Source: JAGXQV01 sp964505475 (GTDB lineage Bacteria > Pseudomonadota > Gammaproteobacteria > Burkholderiales > Sulfuricellaceae). Taken from it: a stretch of 16,073 nt of DNA. Below the pieces are notes generated by a model. The model ran no database searches. It saw only the letters and a list, made by a program, of their open reading frames with translations, and was not told the DNA's origin. Positions 1 through 7,057 of the stretch are shown piece after piece; position 1 is the stretch's first letter, and each line of letters opens with the position of its first letter. The stretch spans positions 1 to 16,073 of the forward strand of contig CAZDIJ010000065.1 in assembly GCA_964505475.1 (NCBI GenBank), written 5' to 3'. Position numbers and translations under genes: made by a program.

Positions 1-541
1 GGAGGCGCTGCTCAACGCCTCGATCTTCTTCGATTTCCGGCCGCTCTTCGGCAAGCGCGAACTGGCCGATGAACTGCGCGATTGGCTGATGCCGAAAGTG
101 GCGGCCAATCCGCGCTTTCTGCATCAGATGGCGGCCAACGCCTTGCGCAACCGCCCGCCGCTGGGGCTGGTGCGCGATTTCGTGGTGGGCGAGGGGCACA
201 AGCTGGACCTCAAGCTCAACGGCGCCACCCCGTTCGTCGATGCGGCGCGGATTTTCGCTTTCGCCACCGGCGCGAGCGGCACCAATACCGTGCAACGCCT
301 GCGCCAGTCCGCAGCTAAGCTGAATATCGGCGAGGCGGAAATCGGGGCATGGGTGGAAGCGCTGCATTTCATCCAGATACTGCGCCTGCGCCGCCAGCAC
401 GAGGAATTCAGCCTGGGCGAGGCGATGGATAATTTCATCGACCCGGACGCCCTCAACGACCTCGACCGCCGCATCCTCAAGGAAGCTTTCCGCCAGGCGC
501 GCAAGTTGCAGACCCGGCTGGCGATGGATTACAAGCTATGA
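1..541 (+). CDS. DUF294/CBS-type putative nucleotidyltransferase, C-terminal part (5' truncated)
   Basis: The reading frame is open from base 2 to a TGA at 539-541 and gives the last 179 residues of a longer protein. It starts inside the motif LLNASIFFDFRPLFG, which I recognise as the hallmark of the C-terminal DUF294 domain. Full-length members carry a cyclic-nucleotide-binding domain, a CBS pair, a nucleotidyltransferase-like domain and then this alpha-helical domain, so roughly two thirds of the protein lies outside the window. The role is thought to be signal transduction or nucleotidyl transfer, but the substrate is unknown. Context supports the call: in Vibrio cholerae and many proteobacteria this gene sits beside a DnaQ-like exonuclease, a DUF4212 protein and an SSF symporter, exactly the order found here. 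Family assignment is from recall of the motif and context; function is inferred. Confidence 0.85.
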   Translation, partial: EALLNASIFFDFRPLFGKRELADELRDWLMPKVAANPRFLHQMAANALRNRPPLGLVRDFVVGEGHKLDLKLNGATPFVDAARIFAFATGASGTNTVQRLRQSAAKLNIGEAEIGAWVEALHFIQILRLRRQHEEFSLGEAMDNFIDPDALNDLDRRILKEAFRQARKLQTRLAMDYKL

Positions 542-554
542 GCCAAGCGCGGTC

Positions 555-687
555 TAATCACGGGGAACACGGGGAAGTGACGGGATTTCGGTGGGGTATG
601 AAAATAATGCCGCTCACGCGACGGGTGCTCAGGAAACTTCCTCCAGCTTATTGTTTCCCCTGTTTTTCCCAGTGCTCCACGTGGTTA
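555..687. repeat. Degenerate palindromic intergenic repeat, copy 1
   Basis: Two 22-nt arms, 555-576 and 666-687, are inverted copies of each other with 18 of 22 positions matching. They enclose about 90 bp of unrelated sequence. The arm core (CACGGGGAACACGGGGAA on the left) is the same motif as in the perfect palindrome at 7058-7126, so this is a second, decayed member of one dispersed family. It fills almost the whole gap between the DUF294 gene and the exonuclease gene. A GTG-started extension of the exonuclease frame runs back into it from 591, but this is probably fortuitous. Confidence 0.7.
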
Positions 688-704
688 AGGTTATGATTTA
701 TAGG

Positions 705-1409
705 ATGAACTTCCTCGAACGGCTGTTCGGCAAGAAAGTCGAACTGGATCGGGAGGCGGCGCGCCGCCTGGAAGCCTGGTCGCAATTGCCGGCGGAATCT
801 TCCCAGGCGCTGCTTGGCGAGGCGCGTTTCGTGGTGGTGGACGTGGAAACCACCGGCCTGAACCTGGCCAAGGACCGCTTGATCGCCGTCGGCGCGGTGG
901 CGGTGGCGCACGGCAAGGTCGATCTGGACGACAGTTTTGAAATCATCGTGCAGCAGCAAAACATCAGCGCCAAGGGCAATATCCTGATCCACGGCATCAC
1001 CGGCACGGCGCAGCAGGCCGGGGTTTCGCCGGTCGAGGCGCTGCTGGCGTTTCTCGAATACCTGGGCGGCTCGCCGCTGATCGCCTTTCACGTCACCTTC
1101 GATCAGACCATGATCCGGCGGGCGCTGAAGGAATACCTGGGGCTGGATTTCAAGCATACCTGGCTGGACCTGGCCTACGCCGTGCCGGCGCTGTATCCCG
1201 ACAAGGCGCAGCGCTACCGGGCGCTGGACGATTGGATCGGTTATTTCGGCATCCAGAATTTCTCCCGCCATAGCGCACTGGCCGATGCCATGGCGACGGC
1301 GCAGCTTTTCCAGGTGGCCAGCATGAAGGCGGGCACCCAGGACATCCTTCAGTTCAAGGGGTTGCTGGAACTGGAAAAGGCTCAGCGCTACATCAATTGG
1401 ACTGGCTGA
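705..1409 (+). CDS. DnaQ-like (DEDDh) 3'-5' exonuclease
   Basis: A 234-residue protein of the DnaQ/DNA polymerase III epsilon-like exonuclease family, which removes nucleotides from 3' ends using two metal ions. All DEDDh motifs are visible: ExoI VVVDVETTG with Asp46 and Glu48; ExoII in IAFHVTFD with Asp133; ExoIII RHSALAD with His189 and Asp194. The catalytic set is therefore complete. The usual ExoII N-x-x-F-D pattern reads HVTFD, a mild variation. I chose the ATG at 705 (MNFLERLFGKK) because relatives begin this way. An in-frame ATG at 693 has TAAGG just upstream and cannot be excluded, and a GTG at 591 lies in repeat sequence. Too short and lacking polymerase-associated regions, it is more likely an accessory repair or nucleotide-turnover enzyme than the replicative proofreader. 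Confidence 0.88.
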   Translation: MNFLERLFGKKVELDREAARRLEAWSQLPAESSQALLGEARFVVVDVETTGLNLAKDRLIAVGAVAVAHGKVDLDDSFEIIVQQQNISAKGNILIHGITGTAQQAGVSPVEALLAFLEYLGGSPLIAFHVTFDQTMIRRALKEYLGLDFKHTWLDLAYAVPALYPDKAQRYRALDDWIGYFGIQNFSRHSALADAMATAQLFQVASMKAGTQDILQFKGLLELEKAQRYINWTG

Positions 1410-1644
1410 TGGACTGCTTTATAAGCAGATAATTATTTGTTTATAAATGGGTAAATTCAGTCATTGATGTTCTCCGGCATTCCCCCGTGTAAGTTTCATG
1501 TAAGGCGCAAGTTGTTCAATGCCTCTAGTCTAAGGAGCGGAATGGTCTCCGAAGGCTTGGTGTGAAGCGGGTTGTCCGGCAAGGGAAGAGTGGTGTTTCC
1601 TGCCGGCGGCCTCCTGTCCGAATCCAACCATGGGGGAGTTGTCC
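1410..1644 (+). promoter_or_regulatory. Leader region of the DUF4212-symporter pair
   Basis: This 235-bp gap starts with a small perfect hairpin at 1414-1428 (6-bp stem CTGCTT/AAGCAG, loop TAT) in AT-rich sequence, possibly a weak terminator for the exonuclease gene. Further down, 1576-1606 can form a longer stem with one bulge (CCGGCAAGGG against TTCCTGCCGG). A GGGGGAG ribosome binding site lies at 1632-1638. The gap is long enough to hold the promoter of the symporter pair, but I see no convincing -35/-10 or sigma-54 site. Assignment as a regulatory leader is inference from position and structure. Confidence 0.35.
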
Positions 1645-1911
1645 ATGCAATTAACTGAAAAACACAAGGAATACTGGCAGAGAAATCTGCGGATGACCGG
1701 ATTGCTGTTGGCGATCTGGTTCGTCGTGACCTACGTCTTTAGCTATTTCGCCCGCGAACTCAACGAAATCGTGATCCTCGGCTTTCCGCTGGGATTTTAT
1801 TTCGGTGCGCAGGGGGCGCTGATTATTTATGTGGCGATCATCTGGTATTACGCTCGCTACATGAACAACCTGGACCAGGAATACGGCGTCCACGAAGGGG
1901 AGGATGAATAA
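1645..1911 (+). CDS. DUF4212 protein, small partner of sodium:solute symporter
   Basis: An 88-residue integral membrane protein with two predicted helices, roughly MTGLLLAIWFVVTYVFSYF and the stretch from LGFPLGFYFG to YVAIIWYYARY, flanked by a basic N-terminus (EKHKEYWQRNLR) and an acidic tail. This pattern and its position immediately before an SSF gene identify it as a DUF4212 protein, annotated in related genomes as the putative small subunit of a solute:sodium symporter. I place the start at ATG 1645 because GGGGGAG lies six bases upstream and relatives start MQLTEKH. The in-frame ATG at 1630 has no such site. The TAA stop shares its last A with the ATG of the symporter gene, so the two are translationally coupled and probably made in equal amounts. 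That the product physically joins the transporter is family-level inference. Confidence 0.9.
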   Translation: MQLTEKHKEYWQRNLRMTGLLLAIWFVVTYVFSYFARELNEIVILGFPLGFYFGAQGALIIYVAIIWYYARYMNNLDQEYGVHEGEDE

Positions 1912-4019
1912 TGGCACAAGCCCAGTCCCAATCCGCGTTCTTCGCGCAACTGAAGAAGTTCTACGGCTTCTACACCGGCGGTTTTCTCGCCTTCGTCATC
2001 GTGCTCGCCATCCTGGAACAGATGGGGGTGCCCAACAAGATTCTCGGCTATGTCTTCCTGCTCGCCACCATCGGTCTGTACGCCGGCATCGGCATCATGT
2101 CCAAGACCGCCGACGTGTCGGAATACTACGTGGCGGGACGCCGCGTCCCGGCGCTGTTCAACGGCATGGCGACCGGCGCCGACTGGATGTCCGCCGCCTC
2201 CTTCATCGGGATGGCAGGCACCCTGTATCTGTCCGGCTATGACGGACTGGCCTTCGTGATGGGCTGGACCGGCGGCTATTGCCTGGTGGCGCTGTTCCTC
2301 GCTCCGTACCTGCGCAAGTTCGGCCAGTTCACCATTCCCGACTTTCTCGGCGCCCGTTACGGCGGCAACATCCCGCGCACCATCGGCGTGTTCGCCGCGG
2401 TCATCTGCTCCTTCACCTACGTGATCGCGCAGATTTACGGCGTGGGCATCATCACCAGCCGCTTCACCGGCCTGGAATTCGGCATCGGTGTGTTCGTCGG
2501 CCTGGGCGGCATCCTGGTGTGTTCCTTCCTCGGCGGCATGCGCGCGGTGACCTGGACGCAGGTGGCGCAGTACATCATCCTGATCGTCGCCTACATGATT
2601 CCCGTGGTGTGGCTGTCGGTGAAGCATACCGGCAACCCGATTCCGCAGATCGCCTACGGCCAGGCGCTGCAAAAGGTCGGCGCCAAGGAAAAGGAACTTA
2701 ACGATCCGAATTCCGTGCTGGGCAAGGCCGAGGCCGAAGTGCGCGTCATCCACAAGAAAAAGCAGGAAGACAACGAAGCCAAGCTGAAAGCCCTGGAAGC
2801 CGGCGGCGCTGCTTACCTTGCCGAAGAGAAGAAAAAGCTGGAAGACAAGCTGGCCGAACTGAAAGCGGCGCCGGAACCGGATGCCAAGGCTATCGAGGGC
2901 GCCCAGAAGGCTGTCGACGGCTTCCCGGCCGACGTGGGCGACGCCAAGGAGGCTTGGAAGAAGGCCGCCGACGGAGCCAAGGCCAAGGCAGGTCCGGTCA
3001 AGGCGCATGCCGAGGCATTCGCCGGCTCGGGCAAGACCCCGGAAGAAAAGGAAAAGAGCAGCGACATCAAGCGCAAGAATTTCCTCGCGCTGATCCTGTG
3101 TCTGATGGTGGGCACCGCCGCGCTGCCGCACATCCTGATGCGCTTTTACACCACGCCCAGCGTGAAGGAGGCGCGCCGTTCGGTGTTCTGGTCGCTGTTC
3201 TTCATCTTCCTGCTGTATTTCACCGCGCCGGCATTGGCGGTGCTGGCGAAATACGAGGTCTACTACAATCTGGTGGGCACCAGCTTCTCGGCGCTGCCGG
3301 CTTGGGTATCCAACTGGGCGGCGGTGGACAAGACCCTGATGGCGATCGCCGACCTCAACAAGGACGGTATCGTGCAACTGGCCGAAATCACCATCGGCGG
3401 CGACCTGATCGTGCTGGCCACGCCGGAAATCGCCGGTCTGCCTTATGTGATCTCGGGGCTGGTGGCGGCCGGCGGTCTGGCGGCGGCGCTTTCCACCGCC
3501 GACGGCTTGCTGTTGACCATCGCCAACGCCTTGTCGCACGACGTCTATTACAAGATGATTAACCCCAATGCCCCGACCATGCGCCGTCTGGCCGTGTCCA
3601 AGGCTTTGTTGCTGATCGTGGCGTTGCTGGCGGCCTACGTGACCTCGCTGAAACCGGGCAACATCCTGTTCCTGGTGGGCGCGGCGTTCTCGCTGGCGGC
3701 GGCGGCGTTCTTCCCGGCTCTGGTGCTAGGCATCTTCTGGAAGCGCGCCAACAAGCTGGGCGCCATCATCGGCATGAGCGCCGGCCTGGGCGTCACCATG
3801 TACTACATGTACCTGACCTACCCGTTCTTCGGGGTGATGGCGCCCAAGTGGTGGGACATCGAGCCGATCTCGGCCGGCATCTTCGGCATCCCCATCGGCA
3901 TCATCGGGGTGATCGTCGGCAGCCTGCTGTCCCCGGCGCCTTCCAAGGAAGTCCAGGAGCTGGTGGATCATGTCCGCTACCCCAGCCTGGAAGGGGATAT
4001 TCAGACCAACGCGACCTGA
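1911..4019 (+). CDS. Sodium:solute symporter, VC_2705-like subfamily (large subunit)
   Basis: A 702-residue SSF transporter that should couple sodium entry to uptake of a small organic solute, perhaps acetate or another carboxylate; the substrate cannot be read from sequence. Recognisable SSF blocks are DVSEYYVAGRRVP (68-80), the GADWMSAASF helix, QFTIPDFLGARYGG (139-152), LGGMRAVTWTQVAQY, ALPHILMRFYTTPSVKEAR and AAALSTADGLLLTIANALSHDVYY, whose Ser528-Thr529 correspond to the conserved sodium-site region. At 702 residues it is long for the family because of a soluble Ala/Glu/Lys-rich insert at about 245-388 with coiled-coil character. A loop at 481-492 (DLNKDGIVQLAE) fits an EF-hand/dockerin calcium site. 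GGGGAGG sits about seven bases before the ATG, inside the DUF4212 gene. A strong terminator follows. A close paralogue lies at 5134-7053. Confidence 0.95.
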   Translation: MAQAQSQSAFFAQLKKFYGFYTGGFLAFVIVLAILEQMGVPNKILGYVFLLATIGLYAGIGIMSKTADVSEYYVAGRRVPALFNGMATGADWMSAASFIGMAGTLYLSGYDGLAFVMGWTGGYCLVALFLAPYLRKFGQFTIPDFLGARYGGNIPRTIGVFAAVICSFTYVIAQIYGVGIITSRFTGLEFGIGVFVGLGGILVCSFLGGMRAVTWTQVAQYIILIVAYMIPVVWLSVKHTGNPIPQIAYGQALQKVGAKEKELNDPNSVLGKAEAEVRVIHKKKQEDNEAKLKALEAGGAAYLAEEKKKLEDKLAELKAAPEPDAKAIEGAQKAVDGFPADVGDAKEAWKKAADGAKAKAGPVKAHAEAFAGSGKTPEEKEKSSDIKRKNFLALILCLMVGTAALPHILMRFYTTPSVKEARRSVFWSLFFIFLLYFTAPALAVLAKYEVYYNLVGTSFSALPAWVSNWAAVDKTLMAIADLNKDGIVQLAEITIGGDLIVLATPEIAGLPYVISGLVAAGGLAAALSTADGLLLTIANALSHDVYYKMINPNAPTMRRLAVSKALLLIVALLAAYVTSLKPGNILFLVGAAFSLAAAAFFPALVLGIFWKRANKLGAIIGMSAGLGVTMYYMYLTYPFFGVMAPKWWDIEPISAGIFGIPIGIIGVIVGSLLSPAPSKEVQELVDHVRYPSLEGDIQTNAT

Positions 4020-4047
4020 TCGCTGCACGATTTAAGGAGCGACTTGA

Positions 4048-4074
4048 AGCCCGCCGTCAGGCGGGCTTTTTTTT
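4048..4074 (+). terminator. Intrinsic terminator of the DUF4212-symporter operon
   Basis: Perfect 8-bp stem AGCCCGCC/GGCGGGCT with a GTCA loop (4048-4067), followed by an uninterrupted T-tract to 4074. It lies 29 bp after the symporter stop codon and is a textbook Rho-independent terminator on the plus strand. Confidence 0.95.
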
Positions 4075-4094
4075 CTGGGATTTTTGTGGGGGGC

Positions 4095-4153
4095 GTAGGA
4101 GCGACCTCCAGGCCGCGAAAGGAGATGAATCGCGACCTGGAGGTCGCTCCTAC
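4095..4153. repeat. REP-like palindrome between convergent genes
   Basis: Arms 4095-4118 and 4130-4153 are inverted copies (23 of 24 positions pair) around an 11-nt loop. The outer motif GTAGGAGCGACCTCCAGG resembles the GTAGGAGCGAC-type extragenic palindromes common in Pseudomonas, Xanthomonas and betaproteobacteria. It lies between the symporter terminator and the end of the opposing TPR gene, the usual location of REP elements. No T-tract follows on either strand, so it is not itself a standard terminator. Confidence 0.8.
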
Positions 4154-4160
4154 ATGAGAA

Positions 4161-4751
4161 TCAGACCAGCAGATCCTTGACCATGTGGGCGAGGTCGCCG
4201 CGCTCGGCGTCGCGGATCAGTTGGCGGGTCATGACGGGATCGAAGCGGAACAGGTGATCGACCACTTCCTTGACCTTGTCGGGATCGTTGGCGTGGTGGT
4301 AGGCCATGCCGAGGGCGTACCAGGCTTGGGCGTTCATGGGCTGGAGGGTGGCGGCTTCATGCAGCGCGGCGGCGGCTTCGCGGTGCTGTCCCAGCGCGGC
4401 GTGGGACAGTCCCATGCCGTACCAGGCGCGGTCGAGCTTGGGGTCGAGCCGTAGCGCCGCGTGAAAGGCGTCGATCGCCTCGCCACGGCGTCCTCCCTTG
4501 TCGAGCGCGAAGCCCAGGTTGAAGTGGGCGATGGCGTCGGAAGGGCGGATGCGCACGGCTTCGCCGAACCAATGTTGCGCTTCGTCGAACTGCCCCTGTT
4601 TGGCCAGCAGGTAGCCGAGCGAGCTGGCGGCCTTGGCGAATCGCGGATTGTGCGCGAAGGACTGGCGGTATTCCGCGATGGCTGGGCCGGTTTTCTTGAA
4701 TGCCTGAAACAGGCATGCCCGGGCATAATGGCGCCACTGGTCGAAATTCAT
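4161..4751 (-). CDS. TPR-repeat protein
   Basis: A 196-residue, apparently soluble protein made mostly of tetratricopeptide repeats. At least four 34-residue units can be followed: AAIAEY-like helix pairs around 22-55, AKAASSLGYLLAKQGQFDEAQHWF (from about 39), AIAHFNLGFALDKGGRRGEAIDAF, and DRAWYGMGLSHAALGQHREAAAAL, then AQAWYALGMAYHHANDPDKV. Each repeat shows the canonical W/L-G-Y/F-A-P spacing with a Pro at the unit boundary (RPSD, DPKL, QPMN). TPR arrays are protein-interaction scaffolds; the partner is unknown. There is no signal peptide. The start at 4751 has GGAG five bases upstream. The gene is transcribed towards the symporter and divergently from the next membrane-protein gene, with only 71 bp between the two starts. 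Confidence 0.88.
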   Translation of the reverse strand: MNFDQWRHYARACLFQAFKKTGPAIAEYRQSFAHNPRFAKAASSLGYLLAKQGQFDEAQHWFGEAVRIRPSDAIAHFNLGFALDKGGRRGEAIDAFHAALRLDPKLDRAWYGMGLSHAALGQHREAAAALHEAATLQPMNAQAWYALGMAYHHANDPDKVKEVVDHLFRFDPVMTRQLIRDAERGDLAHMVKDLLV

Positions 4752-4767
4752 GGGTTCTCCGGGTAAA

Positions 4768-4799
4768 TGATATGATGGTCGCCGCCGGTTGGCGGTTTT
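4768..4799 (+). promoter_or_regulatory. Candidate extended -10 promoter with hairpin leader
   Basis: TGATATGAT at 4768-4776 matches an extended -10 element (TGnTATnnT). No good -35 is visible at the usual distance. Immediately downstream, CCGCC-GGTT-GGCGG at 4782-4795 forms a 5-bp hairpin followed by TTTT (4796-4799), which looks like a small attenuator at the very start of the transcript. Position 50 bp before the start of the small membrane protein gene suits a promoter for that gene and the second symporter. Pattern only; unproven. Confidence 0.4.
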
Positions 4800-4822
4800 C
4801 TACGAAAAAGGATAAGACTAGC

Positions 4823-5125
4823 ATGACTTCGATCGAATTGTTGCTGCTCAGCATCGCCCGCGCCCTGGTGGAGGTAGCCGGCTATGCCTTGCTCGGGCAG
4901 GGGGTGCTGGCGCTGTTCGCCGGGAACAAGCGCCACGATAATTTCGTCTATCGCCTGCTCGACGTGGTGACGAGGCCGGTGATCCGGGTGACGCGGATTG
5001 TTACCCCGCGCTTCATCCTCGACCGGCACATGCCGTTCGTCGCCTTTTTCCTGTTGTTCTGGCTGTGGCTGGGGCTGGCGTTCGCCAAGCGTTACGTGTG
5101 CGTGGTCAACGGCCTGGCCTGCTGA
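4823..5125 (+). CDS. Small two-helix membrane protein (YggT-like layout) paired with second symporter
   Basis: A 100-residue protein with an N-terminal hydrophobic helix (about 4-35, from LLLLSIARALVEV to GVLALF), a central basic stretch with LLDVVTRPVIRVTRIVTPRF, and a second helix (MPFVAFFLLFWLWLGLAF). The helix - 'TRP(V)xRxxR...P' - helix plan recalls YggT-family proteins, but I cannot confirm membership and no function is assigned. It begins at ATG 4823, downstream of AAAAAGGA, and ends 8 bp before the second symporter start, so the two should be co-transcribed. It sits in the place where the other symporter has DUF4212, which raises the possibility that it is an alternative small partner. 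It does not resemble DUF4212 in sequence. Confidence 0.75.
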   Translation: MTSIELLLLSIARALVEVAGYALLGQGVLALFAGNKRHDNFVYRLLDVVTRPVIRVTRIVTPRFILDRHMPFVAFFLLFWLWLGLAFAKRYVCVVNGLAC

Positions 5126-5133
5126 CGGGATAA

Positions 5134-7053
5134 ATGGTGGCACAGGAAAACAAGGCCTTTTCGCGCACGCTGACCCGCTATTACGGGTTTTACAGCGGCA
5201 CCTTCATCGCTTTCGTGGTGCTGCTGGCCATGGCCGAGCAGATGGGGGTGTCCAACGAGACGGTCGGCTACCTGTTCCTGGCCGCCACGGTGGGGATTTA
5301 TGCAGGCATCGGCATCCTCAGCCGCACCACCGACATCACCGAATATTATGTGGCCGGGCGGCGCGTGCCGGCGGTCTTCAACGGTATGGCGACCGGCTCG
5401 GACTGGATGAGCGCCGCCTCGTTCATCGGCATGGCCGGCACCCTGTATCTTTCCGGTTTCGACGGGCTGGCCTTCGTCATGGGCTGGACCGGCGGCTACG
5501 TGCTGGTGGCCTTGCTGCTCGCCCCGTACTTGCGCAAGTTCGGCCAGTTTACCGTGCCGGATTTTCTCGGCGCTCGCTACGGCGGCAATGCGGCGCGCTC
5601 GATGGGGGTGGTGGCGGTGATCCTGGCTTCGTTCATCTACGTGGTTGCCCAGATTTACGGCGTCGGGCTGATTACCAGCCGCTTCCTCGGGCTGGAGTTC
5701 ACCACCGGGGTTTTCGTCGGCCTGGCCGGCATTCTGCTGTGTTCCTTCCTCGGCGGCATGCGGGCGGTGACCTGGACCCAGGTGGCGCAGTACATCATCC
5801 TCATCATCGCCTATCTGGTGCCGGTGGTGATGCTGTCGCAGCGCGTTACCGAAGTGCCGGTGCCGCAATTCATGTACGGTCAGGTGCTGGAGAAACTGAC
5901 CGAGCGCGAACAGGTGATTTTCAACGATCCCGCCCAGCTTCAGGTGCGGGCGCTGTTCAAGCAGCGCGTCGAAGGGCTGGAGGCGAAGATCGCCGCCGTC
6001 CCGCCGGAGCAGGATAGGGATCGCCTGGCAAGGGAACTGGAGGCGGCGCGTACCTCGGCCAAGGAGCCGATGTACCACGCCCTTCCCTTCCAGGGGGCGG
6101 GGGAAAAGGAGAAGGGCGACGCCCGGCGCAATTTCCTGGCGCTGGTGTTCTGCCTGATGGTGGGAACAGCCGCGCTGCCGCATATTCTGATCCGCTATTA
6201 CACCACGCCCAGCGTCAAGGAGGCGCGCGAATCGGTATTCTGGTCGCTGCTCTTCATTATTTTATTGTACGCCACGGCGCCTTCGCTGGCGGTATTGGCC
6301 AAGTTCGAGGTCTATACCCGCCTGATCGGCACCAGCATCGCCGATCTGCCCGGTTGGGTGGCGGCGTGGGGCAAGGTGGGGCTGGTCAGGATCGACGACA
6401 TCAACGGCGACGGCATCCTGCAACTGGCGGAGTTGACGCTCGATCCCGACGTGATCGTGCTGGCGACGCCGGAAATCGCCGGATTGCCCTATGTGGTGAC
6501 CGGACTGGTGGCGGCGGGCGGGTTGGCCGCCGCGCTGTCCACCGCGGACGGGCTGCTGTTGACCATCGCCAATGCGCTTTCCCACGATGTCTATTACCAG
6601 ATGATCGACAACAACGCCTCGACGCGGCGCCGGGTGCTTATCTCCAAGGCGCTGTTGCTGGCGGTGGCGGTGGTGGCGGCCTATGTCGCCTCGCTCAAGC
6701 CCGGGCATATCCTGTTTCTGGTGGCGTGGGCGTTCTCGATCGCCGCCTCGGCTTTTTTTCCGGCGCTGGTGCTGGGGATATTCTGGAAACGCGCCAACCG
6801 CCATGGCGCCATTGCAGGGATGGGCGCCGGATTGGGCATCTGCCTGTTTTACCTGATCGGCGTCAGATTCTTCGGCATGGCGCCGTGGTTCGGCATCAAG
6901 GATATTGCCTCGGGGGTATTCGGCGTGCCGGCCGGTTTGATTGTCATGATCGCCGTCAGCTTGCTGACGCCCGCGCCCGACAAGGAGATTCAACGCCTCG
7001 TCGAACACTGCCGCTATCCCAATATCCGCAGGAACGATAACGCCTTGCCCTGA
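5134..7053 (+). CDS. Sodium:solute symporter, VC_2705-like subfamily (paralogue)
   Basis: A 639-residue SSF transporter closely similar over its whole membrane part to the protein at 1911-4019: shared blocks include DITEYYVAGRRVPAVFNGMA, GMAGTLYLSG, LGGMRAVTWTQVAQYIILI, TTPSVKEARESVFWSL and AAALSTADGLLLTIANALSH. It should work as a sodium-coupled importer of a small organic solute. The charged insert after the QYIILIIAYLVPVV helix is present but about 57 residues shorter and less Lys/Ala-rich, ending near residue 331. The EF-hand/dockerin-like loop is retained at 422-433 (DINGDGILQLAE). Start ATG 5134 is 8 bp after the small membrane protein gene, with GACGGGA upstream. The pair of symporters most likely arose by duplication, with diverged inserts and different small neighbours. 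Substrate difference is unknown. Confidence 0.94.
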   Translation: MVAQENKAFSRTLTRYYGFYSGTFIAFVVLLAMAEQMGVSNETVGYLFLAATVGIYAGIGILSRTTDITEYYVAGRRVPAVFNGMATGSDWMSAASFIGMAGTLYLSGFDGLAFVMGWTGGYVLVALLLAPYLRKFGQFTVPDFLGARYGGNAARSMGVVAVILASFIYVVAQIYGVGLITSRFLGLEFTTGVFVGLAGILLCSFLGGMRAVTWTQVAQYIILIIAYLVPVVMLSQRVTEVPVPQFMYGQVLEKLTEREQVIFNDPAQLQVRALFKQRVEGLEAKIAAVPPEQDRDRLARELEAARTSAKEPMYHALPFQGAGEKEKGDARRNFLALVFCLMVGTAALPHILIRYYTTPSVKEARESVFWSLLFIILLYATAPSLAVLAKFEVYTRLIGTSIADLPGWVAAWGKVGLVRIDDINGDGILQLAELTLDPDVIVLATPEIAGLPYVVTGLVAAGGLAAALSTADGLLLTIANALSHDVYYQMIDNNASTRRRVLISKALLLAVAVVAAYVASLKPGHILFLVAWAFSIAASAFFPALVLGIFWKRANRHGAIAGMGAGLGICLFYLIGVRFFGMAPWFGIKDIASGVFGVPAGLIVMIAVSLLTPAPDKEIQRLVEHCRYPNIRRNDNALP

Positions 7054-7057
7054 GATA

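Noticed and set aside
591..704. GTG at 591 as start of the exonuclease
   Set aside because: The extra 38 residues come from the palindromic repeat and are absent from the expected family N-terminus.
1464..1493. TTGATG-N18-TGTAAG as a sigma-70 promoter for the DUF4212 gene
   Set aside because: Both hexamers are poor matches and spacing is long; expected by chance in a 235-bp gap.
1857..3539. Long open frame (560 codons) on the minus strand opposite the first symporter
   Set aside because: Composition is His/Gln/Arg-rich with no domain, and the plus strand encodes an unmistakable transporter; typical antisense frame in GC-rich DNA.
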